Shown here: positions 18,404 through 26,549 of the stretch, in pieces
How the letters are laid out: the number at the start of each line of letters is the position of its first letter
How positions within the stretch are numbered: the first letter of the stretch is position 1
DNA from: DYRB01 sp963845265
GTDB taxonomy: Bacteria; Pseudomonadota; Gammaproteobacteria; Chromatiales; Chromatiaceae
Direction: 5' to 3'
NCBI GenBank assembly: GCA_963845265.1
Contig: CAWJRN010000007.1
Coordinates: 124,001 to 188,000, forward strand
Length of the DNA: 64,000 nucleotides
Made by a program: the position numbers and the translations under genes
Notes under the pieces: generated by a model
The model's input: the letters and a program-made list of their open reading frames with translations, nothing else
Databases searched by the model: none
Told to the model about the DNA's origin: nothing

Positions 18404-19032
18404 GGCAGGAACCCGATCAGACCGTGCAGCCCGAGGGCCGAGAGGAGGATGCCGATGCCGGCGCAGGCCCGAGCCATCAGCCGCTGGGCTCGTACCGAGG
18501 TGGTCAAGCCCCACACCACGCCCATGCCCCAGAGCCCGTTTGCCAGGTGAATGACCGCGAGCAGCAGCCCGACCACGTAGATGCCGAACATCCAGGGTTG
18601 GGTCAGCATGGTCTGCATGTGGCCATAGAGGTTGGCGTGGACCACCGGGTCGATGAGGCCCCAGAGCCGGGTCATGCCCACATGCAGCAACAGGAAGAGA
18701 AGGATGCCGACGCCGGAGACTCGTTGCAGCCAGTAGAGCCAGTTGCGGGCATAGGGGTAACGACGCAGCTCCGGATTTGCCCCGGCGGCGATGACCAACC
18801 CGTAGCCGGCGTGGAAGAATAGGGGCAGGGCGATGACGAACAGCTCCAGCAGGGGCAGGTAGTTCATCTGTTGCAGCCCGGCTACGACCACGTCGTTGTA
18901 GTGATCTGCCCCGAGGCGGGACTGGGAGTTCTCCCACAGGTGGAAGATCAGGAAGGCCCCGATGGGCAACAGCCCGAGCAGGGAGTGCAGGCGACGCAGC
19001 AGAAAGTGGGGGTTGTCGATGGAGGCGCTCAT
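18400..19032 (-). CDS. sdhC: succinate dehydrogenase cytochrome b558-type membrane anchor
   Basis: This 210-residue subunit has five hydrophobic helices and resembles SdhC of Bacillus subtilis. RRLHSLLGLLPIGAFLIFHL at the N-terminus is the family hallmark. Histidines in the first helix, IFHLWENS, LFFHAGYG, LLLHVGMT and VIHLANG can supply the four axial ligands of two hemes. I chose the start at 19032 by similarity in length to SdhC. The open frame extends to 19131 but would run through the promoter. Diheme anchors of this type couple quinone chemistry to the membrane potential. Confidence 0.85.
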   Translation of the reverse strand: MSASIDNPHFLLRRLHSLLGLLPIGAFLIFHLWENSQSRLGADHYNDVVVAGLQQMNYLPLLELFVIALPLFFHAGYGLVIAAGANPELRRYPYARNWLYWLQRVSGVGILLFLLLHVGMTRLWGLIDPVVHANLYGHMQTMLTQPWMFGIYVVGLLLAVIHLANGLWGMGVVWGLTTSVRAQRLMARACAGIGILLSALGLHGLIGFLP

Positions 19033-19089
19033 GAGGGCTTGTCGGACCGATGGCTGCCCCGCCGCCATCGGGGGAGGGGAAATGGTGGA

Positions 19090-19131
19090 ATTATCGGCCG
19101 ACCGGCCGGCGTATAAGTTGATGCTAATCAA
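19090..19131 (-). promoter_or_regulatory. FNR/ANR-type promoter of the sdhCAB (frd) operon
   Basis: TTGATgctaATCAA at 19118-19131 is a perfect match to the FNR consensus TTGAT-N4-ATCAA, within a longer palindrome GTTGAT...ATCAAC. Read on the minus strand, GATAAT at 19095-19090 is a good -10 element. If transcription starts near 19083, the FNR site is centred at about -41.5, the classic position for activation. The sdhC start lies about 50 bases further on. The divergent secreted-protein gene starts 220 bases away, so control of that gene is less likely. Confidence 0.75.
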
Positions 19132-19349
19132 CTAAAGTGTTTTTAGGAGGCCCCGGCGAGGCCCGCAGATAGTCTGTTCTACTCAAATGTTGACTGAAAA
19201 AACAGTATCTTATGGGTGGATTTTCGGGGTGATGGGGATCTGCACCCTCGGGACAATTCAGCCAGACAGGCTAAACTTACCATGACCCTAGGAAGGTTAT
19301 TTTACCCAGGGAACGGGTATTGCGGACTTGTCTGTATGGAGGTGTCCAA

Positions 19350-19694
19350 ATGAAACGGCATTCGGCCTTTGTTGCTGCGTTACTCGCGACCCTGCTGATG
19401 ACAATCCCTGCGCAGAGTCAGGCGTTCTTCTTCAGCTTCGGCTTTGGGGGCGGCTTTGGCGGCTGGGGCGGTCCCTGGTGGGGCGGTCCCGGCTGGTGGG
19501 GCCCAGGCTATGGCTATGGCTATCGGCATCGCCCCTACTACCGGAGCTGGTACCGGCCCTACCGTTGGGGTTGGCGCCGGCCCTACTACGGTGGTTGGGG
19601 GTATCCCTATGCCTGGGGCGCTTCGCCCTGGACTGTCCCCAGCGTGACAGTGCCGGCAGCCCCAGCGGCCCCGGCGACGTCTGCTGACAAGTAG
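19350..19694 (+). CDS. Gly/Trp/Tyr-rich secreted protein, candidate sulfur-globule protein
   Basis: The protein has 114 residues. A clear signal peptide of about 25 residues ends near AQSQA. The mature part begins FFFSFGFGGGFGG and is built of short Gly-, Trp-, Tyr-, Pro- and Arg-rich repeats such as GGPWWGGPGWWGPGYG and RRPYYGGWGYPY. This composition and size resemble the envelope proteins of periplasmic sulfur globules (SgpA/B/C) of purple sulfur bacteria. Other glycine-rich cell-envelope proteins look similar, so the call is tentative. GGAGGTG lies seven bases before ATG 19350. A strong terminator follows, so it is probably a single-gene unit. Confidence 0.5.
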   Translation: MKRHSAFVAALLATLLMTIPAQSQAFFFSFGFGGGFGGWGGPWWGGPGWWGPGYGYGYRHRPYYRSWYRPYRWGWRRPYYGGWGYPYAWGASPWTVPSVTVPAAPAAPATSADK

Positions 19695-19708
19695 CGGTCC
19701 ATGTTGTG

Positions 19709-19749
19709 CCCCGGCGGCCGGCCAATCGCTGGCCGCCGGGGCATTTTCT
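19709..19749 (+). terminator. rho-independent terminator after the glycine-rich gene
   Basis: CCCCGGCGGCC at 19709-19719 pairs with GGCCGCCGGGG at 19731-19741, an 11-base perfect stem with an 11-base loop. ATTTTCT follows at 19743-19749. It lies 15 bases after the stop codon. Confidence 0.8.
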
Positions 19750-19791
19750 GTCTGCGATGCAGGTTGAGTGACCTTAGCTTGTTGCCGAGGC

Positions 19792-20700
19792 TCATCGCAG
19801 CGCCCCATCGGCTCGCCCGACTCGTGCCGGGGAATCGAGCAGTCTTTCCGCCTCGGATTGGGGGAGGTTGAGCAGGATCAGCTCGATCTCCTCCGTGATC
19901 TCCTCCTGGCGCAGCAGGTTGCGCCGCTGACCAAGTTCCCGAATCCGGCTGTCCACGCGCTGGAGTGCACCCTCCAGGTGACGCACCCGCTGCTGGTGTT
20001 CCGCCATGAGCGAGCCGAACAGGACTGCATGGAGGGCGGCGAACAGGTAGTGCTCGATCAAGGCTGCAAAGAAGGGCTCTGGTGCCAGGTTCAGACAGGG
20101 CGGATAGGGGTGCGCCGGCACGGCGTCTTTCGGCACGGAGCGAAACGGGGGCAGCAACGGGTCGGCGACCACCTGGTCCGTCTCCGGGTCCAGGTGGACG
20201 ACGAACAGGGGGCGGCCGCCTTGCTCGCTGGTGAGCTGGCTCAAGGCGGGGACCAGTTGGCTGAGGACCGCCGGGACCTCCTCCGCGGCAGAGGCCCCCG
20301 GGATGCTGGCAACCAGACGGGGGTCTCCCCGCAGCAGCGTGGCGAGCCTGCTGCCCAAGGCGATCAGCAGTGCCGGGGCCGGCCCGACCGGGCCGGTTTC
20401 CGGAACCAGCCCATCGCGCACGGCCTCGTTGAAGTTGCCGCAGAAGCCCCGCTCGGCCCCGATGAGCAGGTAAAGGGCTCCCGACCCGTGGGCCCCCGCG
20501 GCCTGTGGGAGCAGGTCCGGGTAATGGGTCAGGAAGTCGCTGGCGGCCTCCTCGATGCCGGCGACGACCAGGCGCTGGCTGCCCAGGAAGCGGGTCAGCT
20601 TGCGTGTCTCCATGTAGGACAGGCTCTTCATGGAGCGCATGATCTTGCCGATGTCTTCCAGGGAGCGCAGGCGCGCGTCGATGTCATGCCGCCGGGGCAT
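19792..20700 (-). CDS. atpG: N-type ATP synthase gamma subunit
   Basis: This 302-residue gamma subunit is the rotor shaft. The N-terminal helix MRSMKSLSYMETRKLT (near 20-36) and the C-terminal helix around 245-290 form the expected coiled coil, and GAERGFCGNFNEAV is the conserved core. It is the last gene of the N-ATPase operon, as in other atpDCQRBEFAG clusters. Its ATG at 20700 overlaps the end of atpA by 17 bases. It is longer and more divergent than the housekeeping F-type gamma, as usual for this family. Confidence 0.85.
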   Translation of the reverse strand: MPRRHDIDARLRSLEDIGKIMRSMKSLSYMETRKLTRFLGSQRLVVAGIEEAASDFLTHYPDLLPQAAGAHGSGALYLLIGAERGFCGNFNEAVRDGLVPETGPVGPAPALLIALGSRLATLLRGDPRLVASIPGASAAEEVPAVLSQLVPALSQLTSEQGGRPLFVVHLDPETDQVVADPLLPPFRSVPKDAVPAHPYPPCLNLAPEPFFAALIEHYLFAALHAVLFGSLMAEHQQRVRHLEGALQRVDSRIRELGQRRNLLRQEEITEEIELILLNLPQSEAERLLDSPARVGRADGALR

Positions 20701-22208
20701 CCGCGTCCTCCGTCCCGGGCCGGGGCAACCAGCCGCGAAGCGCCTCGATCCAGATGTCCCGCATGTCCTCCAAGGCGAGCGTCGAGGCATCCACTGCCGC
20801 GCGCAGCCGGGCCATCCGTGCCGGCAGTTCCTTGGGGTCTGTCCCCTCGAACAGGCCCTCGTTGAAGGCAGTGAGCCAGGCGAGCTGGAAGCGGATGGGC
20901 AGGGGGTCCAGCCGGTCCTGCTGCAAGAGCTCGCGCAGGATGGCACCCCGCTTGAGCTGGGCCTCCATCCCTGCCTCGAGGCGGGCGCCGAAACGGGTGA
21001 AGACCTCCAGGTCCAGAAACTGGAGATAGTCGAGCTTCATCCGTCCCGCTTCCCGCTTGATGGCGGCCGGCTGGGCCTGTGCCGCCGATGCGGGAGACCG
21101 AGCGGGCGATGTCGATGGCGGGCAGGAAGCCCCCGGCGAACAGGGCCTGATCCAGATAGATCTGACCGTCCGTGATGGAGATGAGGTTGGTGGGGATGTA
21201 GGAGGCGATCTCGCCCAATCGGGTCTCCACAATGGCCAGCGCGGTCATGCTGCCGCCGCCCTCCGAGGCCGCCAGGCAGGTCGCCCGCTCGAGCAGCTTG
21301 GCATGCAGGAAGAAGATGTCCCCCGGGTAGGCCTCGCGCCCGGGGGGGCGGCGCAGCAGGAGCGACAACTCCCGGTAGGCCTGGGCATGGGTGCTGAGGT
21401 CGTCGTAGATCACCAGGGTATCGCGGCCCTCGGCCATCCAGTGCTCGGCGATGGCGCAGCCGGCGAAGGGGGCCAGGTACTTGAGACCGGGCAGGGCGCT
21501 GGCCTCGCCCACCACCAGGGTTGTGTAGTCCATGGCCCCCCGGTCGGCGAGTAGCTTGAGGGTGGTCACGACGGAGGAGCGCTTTTGGCCGATCAGGACA
21601 TAGACGCAACGCACCCCGGACCCCCGCTGGGCGAGGACCGCGTCGATGGCGATGGCGCTGCGCCCCAGGCCCTTGTCTCCCAGGATGAGCTGGCGCTGGC
21701 CGCGCCCGATGGGGATCAGGGTGTCCACGATCTTGATGCCGGTGAACAGGGGCTCGTTGACGAAGTCCCGCTGGATCATCGGGGGAGAAGGGGTGTCCAG
21801 GGGGCGGCGCGCCGCGCAGTCCGGCGCCGGCAGTCCGTCCAAGGGCGCGCCCAGGGGGTCCAGGACGCGGCCCATCAGGGCGTCGCCCGCGGGGATGCTC
21901 GCCTGGCGGCCGGTGAGAAAGGCCGAAGTCCCGGCGGTGAGTCCCTGGGTCTGGCGCAGCAGGACGGCCCCCACCAGGTCCCGCTCCAGCCCGCAGCAGA
22001 TCCCCTGACTGCCGTCCTCGAAGTTCAGCACCTCGTCCACGGCAGCGGAGGGCAGACCCCGGATCCAGGCGATGCCGTCCCCGATCGAGACCAGGCTGCC
22101 CTGCTCGGTCACGCGCAGACTCGGTCTGTAGCCGGCCACCCAGGCGGCCTTCTTGGGCATCGGCAGGCCGTCGTCCGCTCGGTTGGGTTCGGTCATGGGC
22201 TGGTTCAC
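20684..22208 (-). CDS. atpA: N-type ATP synthase alpha subunit, with a frameshift
   Basis: The alpha subunit has a nucleotide-binding site near GDKGLGRSAIAID and SRIGG at the end of the catalytic core. The Walker-A-like loop is GDKGLGRS where GDRQTGKT is usual, as in other N-ATPase alpha subunits. After SVSRIGG (near 21085) the frame breaks. The family-like sequence AQPAAIKREAGRMKLDYLQF continues in another frame to the stop at 20684. One extra or two missing bases at about 21081-21086 explain this. The full chain would be about 505 residues, the normal length. The start may be GTG 22208 or ATG 22196. Without repair the protein loses its C-terminal helical domain. Confidence 0.8.
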
Positions 22209-22266
22209 ATCAAGGCCAGGGCCCTGTCATGCGGGCTGCCCCGCAACCAGCGGCGATGATTGGCGT

Positions 22267-23037
22267 TCATGTGCCGAGAGTGGGCCTATCGTGGGCGGCG
22301 GCCGACTCGGCGAAGAAGCGCAGCTCGTCCCGAAGGTTGGCGCGCATCGCAAGCGGACCGGCATCGATCTGCAGACCGGCGATCAACCCCGGGTCCTGGT
22401 CGAACTCGCAGCGCAGATCCCCCCGGCCCGCGGTCTGGCTCAACGCGGCCTCCAAGGCCATGCGCTGGCCATCGTTCAAGGGGTAGGCACTTCGAACCCG
22501 CACGCTCGCCCCCTCGGTCCCGACGGTTGCCGCCAGGGCCTCGCGGTGCCCCGGGGAGAGGCTCGGCAGGTCTTCGATGGCCATAGCCGCCAGGCGTGCC
22601 TCCAGGGCCTGGTCCGCGAGCCGGCCGAGGAGCCGGGATCCGAAACCTGCGGCCAGCGACAGCGCCGCTTCCTGGTTGTGGCGCTCGGCCTCACGGGCCT
22701 GGCGCTCGTCGAGGATCGCAGCCTTGTCGCGTCTGCCCTGGAGCTCGGCCTGCAACGCGTCGAGCCGGCGGGCCCGCTCGGCCGTCAGTTCTCGGTCCAG
22801 GGCCGCGCGGGCTTGCGCACGCTCCTGCTCCCATGCCTCACGCCGGGCCTCGTAGGCCTGGCCCATCCGTTCTGCCTCCGCCCGACGGGCATTGGCCTCG
22901 GCCACCACCGACTCCACACGCTCCCGCCGCGCCTCGATCGCCGCCTTGACCGGGGCGTACAGGAAGCGCTTCAGGATCCAGACCAGGATCAGGAAGTTGA
23001 TCAGCTCGAGCAGGAAGGTCGACCAATCGAGGCCCAT
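22267..23037 (-). CDS. atpF: N-type ATP synthase subunit b, with delta-like C-terminal domain
   Basis: The protein has 256 residues. One N-terminal membrane helix (about 5-24, containing FLLELINFLILVWILKRF) is followed by a long charged coiled coil (30-135) as the peripheral stalk. Then comes a C-terminal domain of about 110 residues resembling subunit delta/OSCP. Long b subunits of this kind replace a separate atpH, which is absent from the operon as expected for N-ATPases. Confidence 0.85.
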   Translation of the reverse strand: MGLDWSTFLLELINFLILVWILKRFLYAPVKAAIEARRERVESVVAEANARRAEAERMGQAYEARREAWEQERAQARAALDRELTAERARRLDALQAELQGRRDKAAILDERQAREAERHNQEAALSLAAGFGSRLLGRLADQALEARLAAMAIEDLPSLSPGHREALAATVGTEGASVRVRSAYPLNDGQRMALEAALSQTAGRGDLRCEFDQDPGLIAGLQIDAGPLAMRANLRDELRFFAESAAAHDRPTLGT

Positions 23038-23056
23038 GACTGACTCCCGGTCTCCC

Positions 23057-23323
23057 CTACTTCACCAGGTATTCCAGGAGCGGGTTGCGGAACAGGATGA
23101 TCAGCACGATCACCAGGCAATAGATGGCCAGGGACTCGATCATGGCCAGCCCGATGAAGAGGGTGCGCATGATGGAGCGCTCCGCCTCCGGCTGGCGCGC
23201 CAGGGCCTCCAGCGCCTGGCTGATGGCCCGTCCCATGGCGATCGCGGGAAGCATGACGCCCAGTGCGATGGCCAGGGCCGCGGCCACGGTCGATGTGATC
23301 ACCACCCAAGTCATATCGGTCAT
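23057..23323 (-). CDS. atpE: N-type ATP synthase c subunit
   Basis: This 88-residue hairpin of two membrane helices has the polar loop ARQPEAE at 42-48. The ion-binding carboxylate is Glu63 in MIESLAIY. Aligned on RQPE with the Na+-binding c subunit of Ilyobacter, the helix-1 Gln32 ligand is Met30 here and the Thr67 ligand is Leu65. The Glu, the following Ser64 and the Tyr are kept. The incomplete set argues for H+ rather than Na+ as the coupling ion, although N-ATPases are mostly predicted to move Na+. The ATG overlaps the atpB stop by four bases. Confidence 0.9.
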   Translation of the reverse strand: MTDMTWVVITSTVAAALAIALGVMLPAIAMGRAISQALEALARQPEAERSIMRTLFIGLAMIESLAIYCLVIVLIILFRNPLLEYLVK

Positions 23324-24105
23324 CTCTGTTCCTCGTTACCGTGAAAGTCGCGCGTAGCGCGCTCCAAACCTTCCTCTCCCTCTGGGAGAGGGTCGGGGTG
23401 AGGGAAACGGCCATGGCCGTTAGTCGGGTCGTCGGCTCGCGGCGTCCGGGTCTGGATGGCGCTGGCGATGTAGATCAGCGCCAGCATACCGAAGATGTAG
23501 GCCTGCACCAGGGCCTCCACGATGTGCAGCATCAGGATCGGGATTGGCACCAGGAGCCCCCCCACCCAGACCAGCAGCAGGGCCACCAGCTCCAGGCTCA
23601 TCATGTTGCCGAACAGGCGCACCGCGAGCGCCAGAGTGCGGGTAATCTCGCTAACGATGTGGAAGGGCAGCAGGATCGGGGTCGGCGACAGATAGTGCCG
23701 CAGGTACCGGTTGAGCCCTTGGGCGCGGATGCCGAACCAGTGCACCGAGAGGAACACCAGGATAGCGAGCGCCGCGGTCGCCGAGGGGTCCCGGGTCGGC
23801 GAATGGAGGCCGGGAATCAGGCCGACCAGGTTCGCCGCCACCAGGAAGGTCCAAAGGGTCAGAATGAATGGCAGGACCATCGACACCTGCTGGGGCAGCA
23901 CCTGACGGATGGCGTCCTCGACGCCGAGCACCAGACCCTCGACGGCGGTCTGGACGAGCCCTGGGGAAGACTGCAGCCGCCGCGCCAGAGTGGCGCAGGC
24001 AAGCCACAGCCCCAGCATCACCAGCCAGGTGGTCACCACCGTGTCCCGGATGACCAGAGGCCCGAGCTGAAACAGGGTATGGGCGAAGAGCTGCGCTTGG
24101 TCCAT
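23320..24105 (-). CDS. atpB: N-type ATP synthase a subunit, with repeat-derived tail
   Basis: The protein has 261 residues. The key arginine lies in LALAVRLFGNM near residue 175, and HIVEALVQAYIFGMLALIYI forms the last helix. After that helix (about residue 225) the chain runs on for some 35 residues ending PHPDPLPEGEEGLERATRDF and GNEEQR. This tail is encoded by the intergenic repeat at 23334-23403 and has no counterpart in the family. The repeat preserves the frame and the ATGA overlap with atpE. The start at 24105 follows atpQ after only 17 bases, which leaves no room for atpR. Confidence 0.85.
   Translation of the reverse strand: MDQAQLFAHTLFQLGPLVIRDTVVTTWLVMLGLWLACATLARRLQSSPGLVQTAVEGLVLGVEDAIRQVLPQQVSMVLPFILTLWTFLVAANLVGLIPGLHSPTRDPSATAALAILVFLSVHWFGIRAQGLNRYLRHYLSPTPILLPFHIVSEITRTLALAVRLFGNMMSLELVALLLVWVGGLLVPIPILMLHIVEALVQAYIFGMLALIYIASAIQTRTPRADDPTNGHGRFPHPDPLPEGEEGLERATRDFHGNEEQR
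23334..23403 (-). repeat. intergenic repeat, copy 2, inside the end of atpB
   Basis: The element has a hairpin CCTCTCCCTCTGGGAGAGG at 23372-23390, a GCGCGTAGCGCG core and the end TTACCGTGAAAGTCG. It matches the copy at 34810-34878 in the opposite orientation and a diverged copy at 10426-10490. Here it codes for the C-terminal tail of AtpB. Confidence 0.7.
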
Positions 24106-24122
24106 CGATCGATCCCCGGCGA

Positions 24123-24407
24123 TCAGTCCCGGCTGCGTACCAGAAAGTACACGTTGAAGGCCCCCACCACCAGGCCGAGAAAGAGCAGGCCGAGGGTCCA
24201 GCGCATGGAGTAGCCGGCGCTCATGCGGTCGAGCCAATTCCCCAGATAGACCCCGGCCACCACCGGGAGCACGAAGACCAGGCCCAGGGTGCCCAGATAG
24301 ACGGTCTGCACCAGCAGGCTCTCCCGTTCCTGCTCGGCCTTGTGGATGCGGCGTGCATCCCGCTCGACGCTACGCTCGAGCTCACGGTCGTCCCCGATGT
24401 CCATCAC
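24123..24407 (-). CDS. atpQ: N-ATPase AtpQ-type (AtpI-like) small membrane protein
   Basis: The protein has 94 residues. A charged helical N-terminus (1-32) precedes two membrane helices at about 33-53 and 66-87, with GNWLDRMS between them. This is the AtpI/AtpQ type, thought to help ring assembly or cation supply. In the canonical N-ATPase order atpDCQRBEFAG it is followed by atpR, a three-helix protein. That gene is absent here, because atpB begins 17 bases after the stop. Confidence 0.75.
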   Translation of the reverse strand: MMDIGDDRELERSVERDARRIHKAEQERESLLVQTVYLGTLGLVFVLPVVAGVYLGNWLDRMSAGYSMRWTLGLLFLGLVVGAFNVYFLVRSRD

Positions 24408-24417
24408 CCTGCGTCCA

Positions 24418-24828
24418 TCAGAGGGCGGCCTCCCGGCTGCGGCCCAGCTCCCACAGGCGTCTCAGCATCTCGCCCTCGAGTTGGTGCAGGCTCTCCTGGA
24501 TGGCCGCCAGCTCCCGCTCCTCGGCGGCGAGCTCGTCAAGCAGCCGGCCGCTGATCCGGCCATAGTCCGGGTCCCGCAGATAACGGCGGGTGTTGAGGAC
24601 GAGCGCGTCGTCCCGGAAATAGACCAGGGCCCCCGGCACCGCCAGATACTCCCAGACTGCGCCGGCGCGGCGGAATCGGGCCAGACCGAAGACCAGCGAG
24701 GTCATGAACCGCTCGTGGCCGGCCAGGAGCCCGAAGGAGCCGCTGGGATCCCGACCGACGAAGGCCTCCACCGCATCCACCTGCTCATGGTGGAGGGCGT
24801 CCCGCAGGTGCAGCGCGAAGGTCCTCAC
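24418..24828 (-). CDS. atpC: N-type ATP synthase epsilon subunit
   Basis: The protein has 136 residues. An N-terminal beta-sandwich contains FVGRDPSGSFGLLAGHERF, the usual GxFGxxxxH-type core. The C-terminal helical hairpin starts near residue 85 and is rich in Glu and Leu. The start overlaps the atpD stop by four bases. It sits second in the operon as expected. Confidence 0.85.
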   Translation of the reverse strand: MRTFALHLRDALHHEQVDAVEAFVGRDPSGSFGLLAGHERFMTSLVFGLARFRRAGAVWEYLAVPGALVYFRDDALVLNTRRYLRDPDYGRISGRLLDELAAEERELAAIQESLHQLEGEMLRRLWELGRSREAAL

Positions 24829-26261
24829 GCCAGGCCCCCGGTGCTGTCGTCCATCGCCCCGCGCATGTAGCAGGACTCCTCGCTGGTCCCATCATGGTCG
24901 CCCCGCAGAAAGGCCTCGCAGTCGGCCAGGGTGCGATCGAGCGGGACAGAGACCCCCGCGATCCCCGTATGGGCGGCGGTCACGTGGAAGGGCTGAGACA
25001 GGTAGCGCTGGAGCTTGCGGGCGCGCATAACGAGGTCGCGGTCCAGGGGCGAAAGCTCCGCCAGCCCGAGCATGGCGATCACGTCCTCCAGCTCCCGGTA
25101 ACGGGCGAGGTGCTCCCGGACGCCCCCGGCGACTGCGTAGTGACGGTCCCCGAGCACATGGCGGTCCATCATCGTGCTGGTGGAGGCCAGGGGGTCTACC
25201 GCAGGATAGATCCCCTTGCCGGCCTGGCTGCGCGACAGCACGACGGTGGTGTCCAGGTGGCCCAGGATGGCCGTGACCGCGGGATCGGTCATGTCGTCCG
25301 CGGGCACATAGACCGCCTGAACGGAGGTGATGGCCCCGCTGCGCGTGGAGTCGATGCGGTCCTCGATCTCGGCCACCTCGGTGTCCAGGGTCGGCTGATA
25401 GCCTACCGCGGCCGGTAGGCGCCCGAGCAGGCTGGAAATTTCGCTGCCTGCCTGGATGAACCGGAACACATTGTCCATCAGGAACAGCACCTCGGTGCTC
25501 AAGGTATCCCGCAGATACTCCGCATAGGTCAGGGCGGTGTGGCCGATGCGGAAGCGCACCCCGGGGGATTCGTCCATCTCGCCGAAGACCAGGAGGGATT
25601 TTGGCATCACGCCCGCCGCCTTCAGCTCCTGCCAGAGCTCGTGACCCTCGCGGATGCGCTCGCCGACGCCGGCGAAGACCGAGACCCCCTGGTGGAGGGC
25701 CACGATGGCGTGCATGAGCTCCATGACCAGCACCGTCTTGCCGACCCCCGCCCCGCCGAAGAGCCCGGTCTTGCCGCCCCGCACGAAGGGACAGAGCAGG
25801 TCGACGACCTTGATGCCGGTCTGGAGCACCTCGCTCGGGGCAACCGCATCCGCCAGCGGCAGGGGCTCGCCCCGGATGTTCCGGAACGCGGCGGCCTCCA
25901 GGGCCGGGCCGCCGTCCAGGGGCTCGCCAAAGATGTTGAGCACCCGCCCAAGGCAATCCGGACCCACAGGTACATGGACAGGCGCGCCTGTGTCGCAGAC
26001 GGGCAGACCACGGGTTAGGCCGGCAGTGCGGTGGAGCGCGATGGCGCGTATCCGGCGGCGATCCAGGTGCTGGTGGACCTCGAACCAATAGCTTTCGGAG
26101 CCGCTCCGGGCGCACAGGGCCTGACGCAGTGGCGGCAGCGTTTCGCAGGCGATGACCACCACGGGGCCGTGCACCTCCTCGATGTGGCCGATGGGGCAGC
26201 CGCCGGGCGCTCGGCCAAGGCGTTTCCGGGTCGAAATCTGGCTGGCAAGTGGATCGGACAT
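24825..26261 (-). CDS. atpD: N-type ATP synthase beta subunit
   Basis: This 478-residue catalytic subunit has the Walker A motif GGAGVGKT at 169-176. VLFLMDNVFRF is the Walker B strand, and GERIREGHELW carries the catalytic glutamate region. It is the first gene of the operon, typical of N-ATPases and unlike the housekeeping atpIBEFHAGDC order. The start at 26261 (MSDPLAS) is preferred over upstream codons because the first family-like residues (IGHIEEVHGPVVVI) begin at about 24. The promoter must lie in the 288 bases before the divergent protease gene, but no convincing -35/-10 pair was seen there. Confidence 0.9.
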   Translation of the reverse strand: MSDPLASQISTRKRLGRAPGGCPIGHIEEVHGPVVVIACETLPPLRQALCARSGSESYWFEVHQHLDRRRIRAIALHRTAGLTRGLPVCDTGAPVHVPVGPDCLGRVLNIFGEPLDGGPALEAAAFRNIRGEPLPLADAVAPSEVLQTGIKVVDLLCPFVRGGKTGLFGGAGVGKTVLVMELMHAIVALHQGVSVFAGVGERIREGHELWQELKAAGVMPKSLLVFGEMDESPGVRFRIGHTALTYAEYLRDTLSTEVLFLMDNVFRFIQAGSEISSLLGRLPAAVGYQPTLDTEVAEIEDRIDSTRSGAITSVQAVYVPADDMTDPAVTAILGHLDTTVVLSRSQAGKGIYPAVDPLASTSTMMDRHVLGDRHYAVAGGVREHLARYRELEDVIAMLGLAELSPLDRDLVMRARKLQRYLSQPFHVTAAHTGIAGVSVPLDRTLADCEAFLRGDHDGTSEESCYMRGAMDDSTGGLA

Positions 26262-26549
26262 GATGGGCGGCTTCGCTCGGGATACGGCCCCCGGTTTCGG
26301 GTGCCCCATTCAGACTAGCGCAAAGACCGAATTTCCGTGGGGCAAATGCCCGCATCCGAGCAATGCCGTTCCGTTTGCGCATACTCTGATGGGGACCGGT
26401 GAATCGAACGGCGTCCTCAGGCCCCCATTCGGGGCCTATCGCCAGGGTCCGAGCCTTTGCACCCAGGGTCACCGGACCCGGATACGGGCCTTGCCCCGAG
26501 CGGGAGGCAATACATCGCGGCTTCGGGCAATGGGGCCCGGGAGGATGGC

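Noticed and set aside
21075..21095. Programmed frameshift in atpA
   Set aside because: No slippery heptamer or downstream stem is visible, and alpha subunits are not known to use one.
24105..24237. N-terminal extension of atpB that could hide atpR
   Set aside because: The extra residues read in a frame overlapping atpQ, are not hydrophobic enough for three helices and have no start with a ribosome site.
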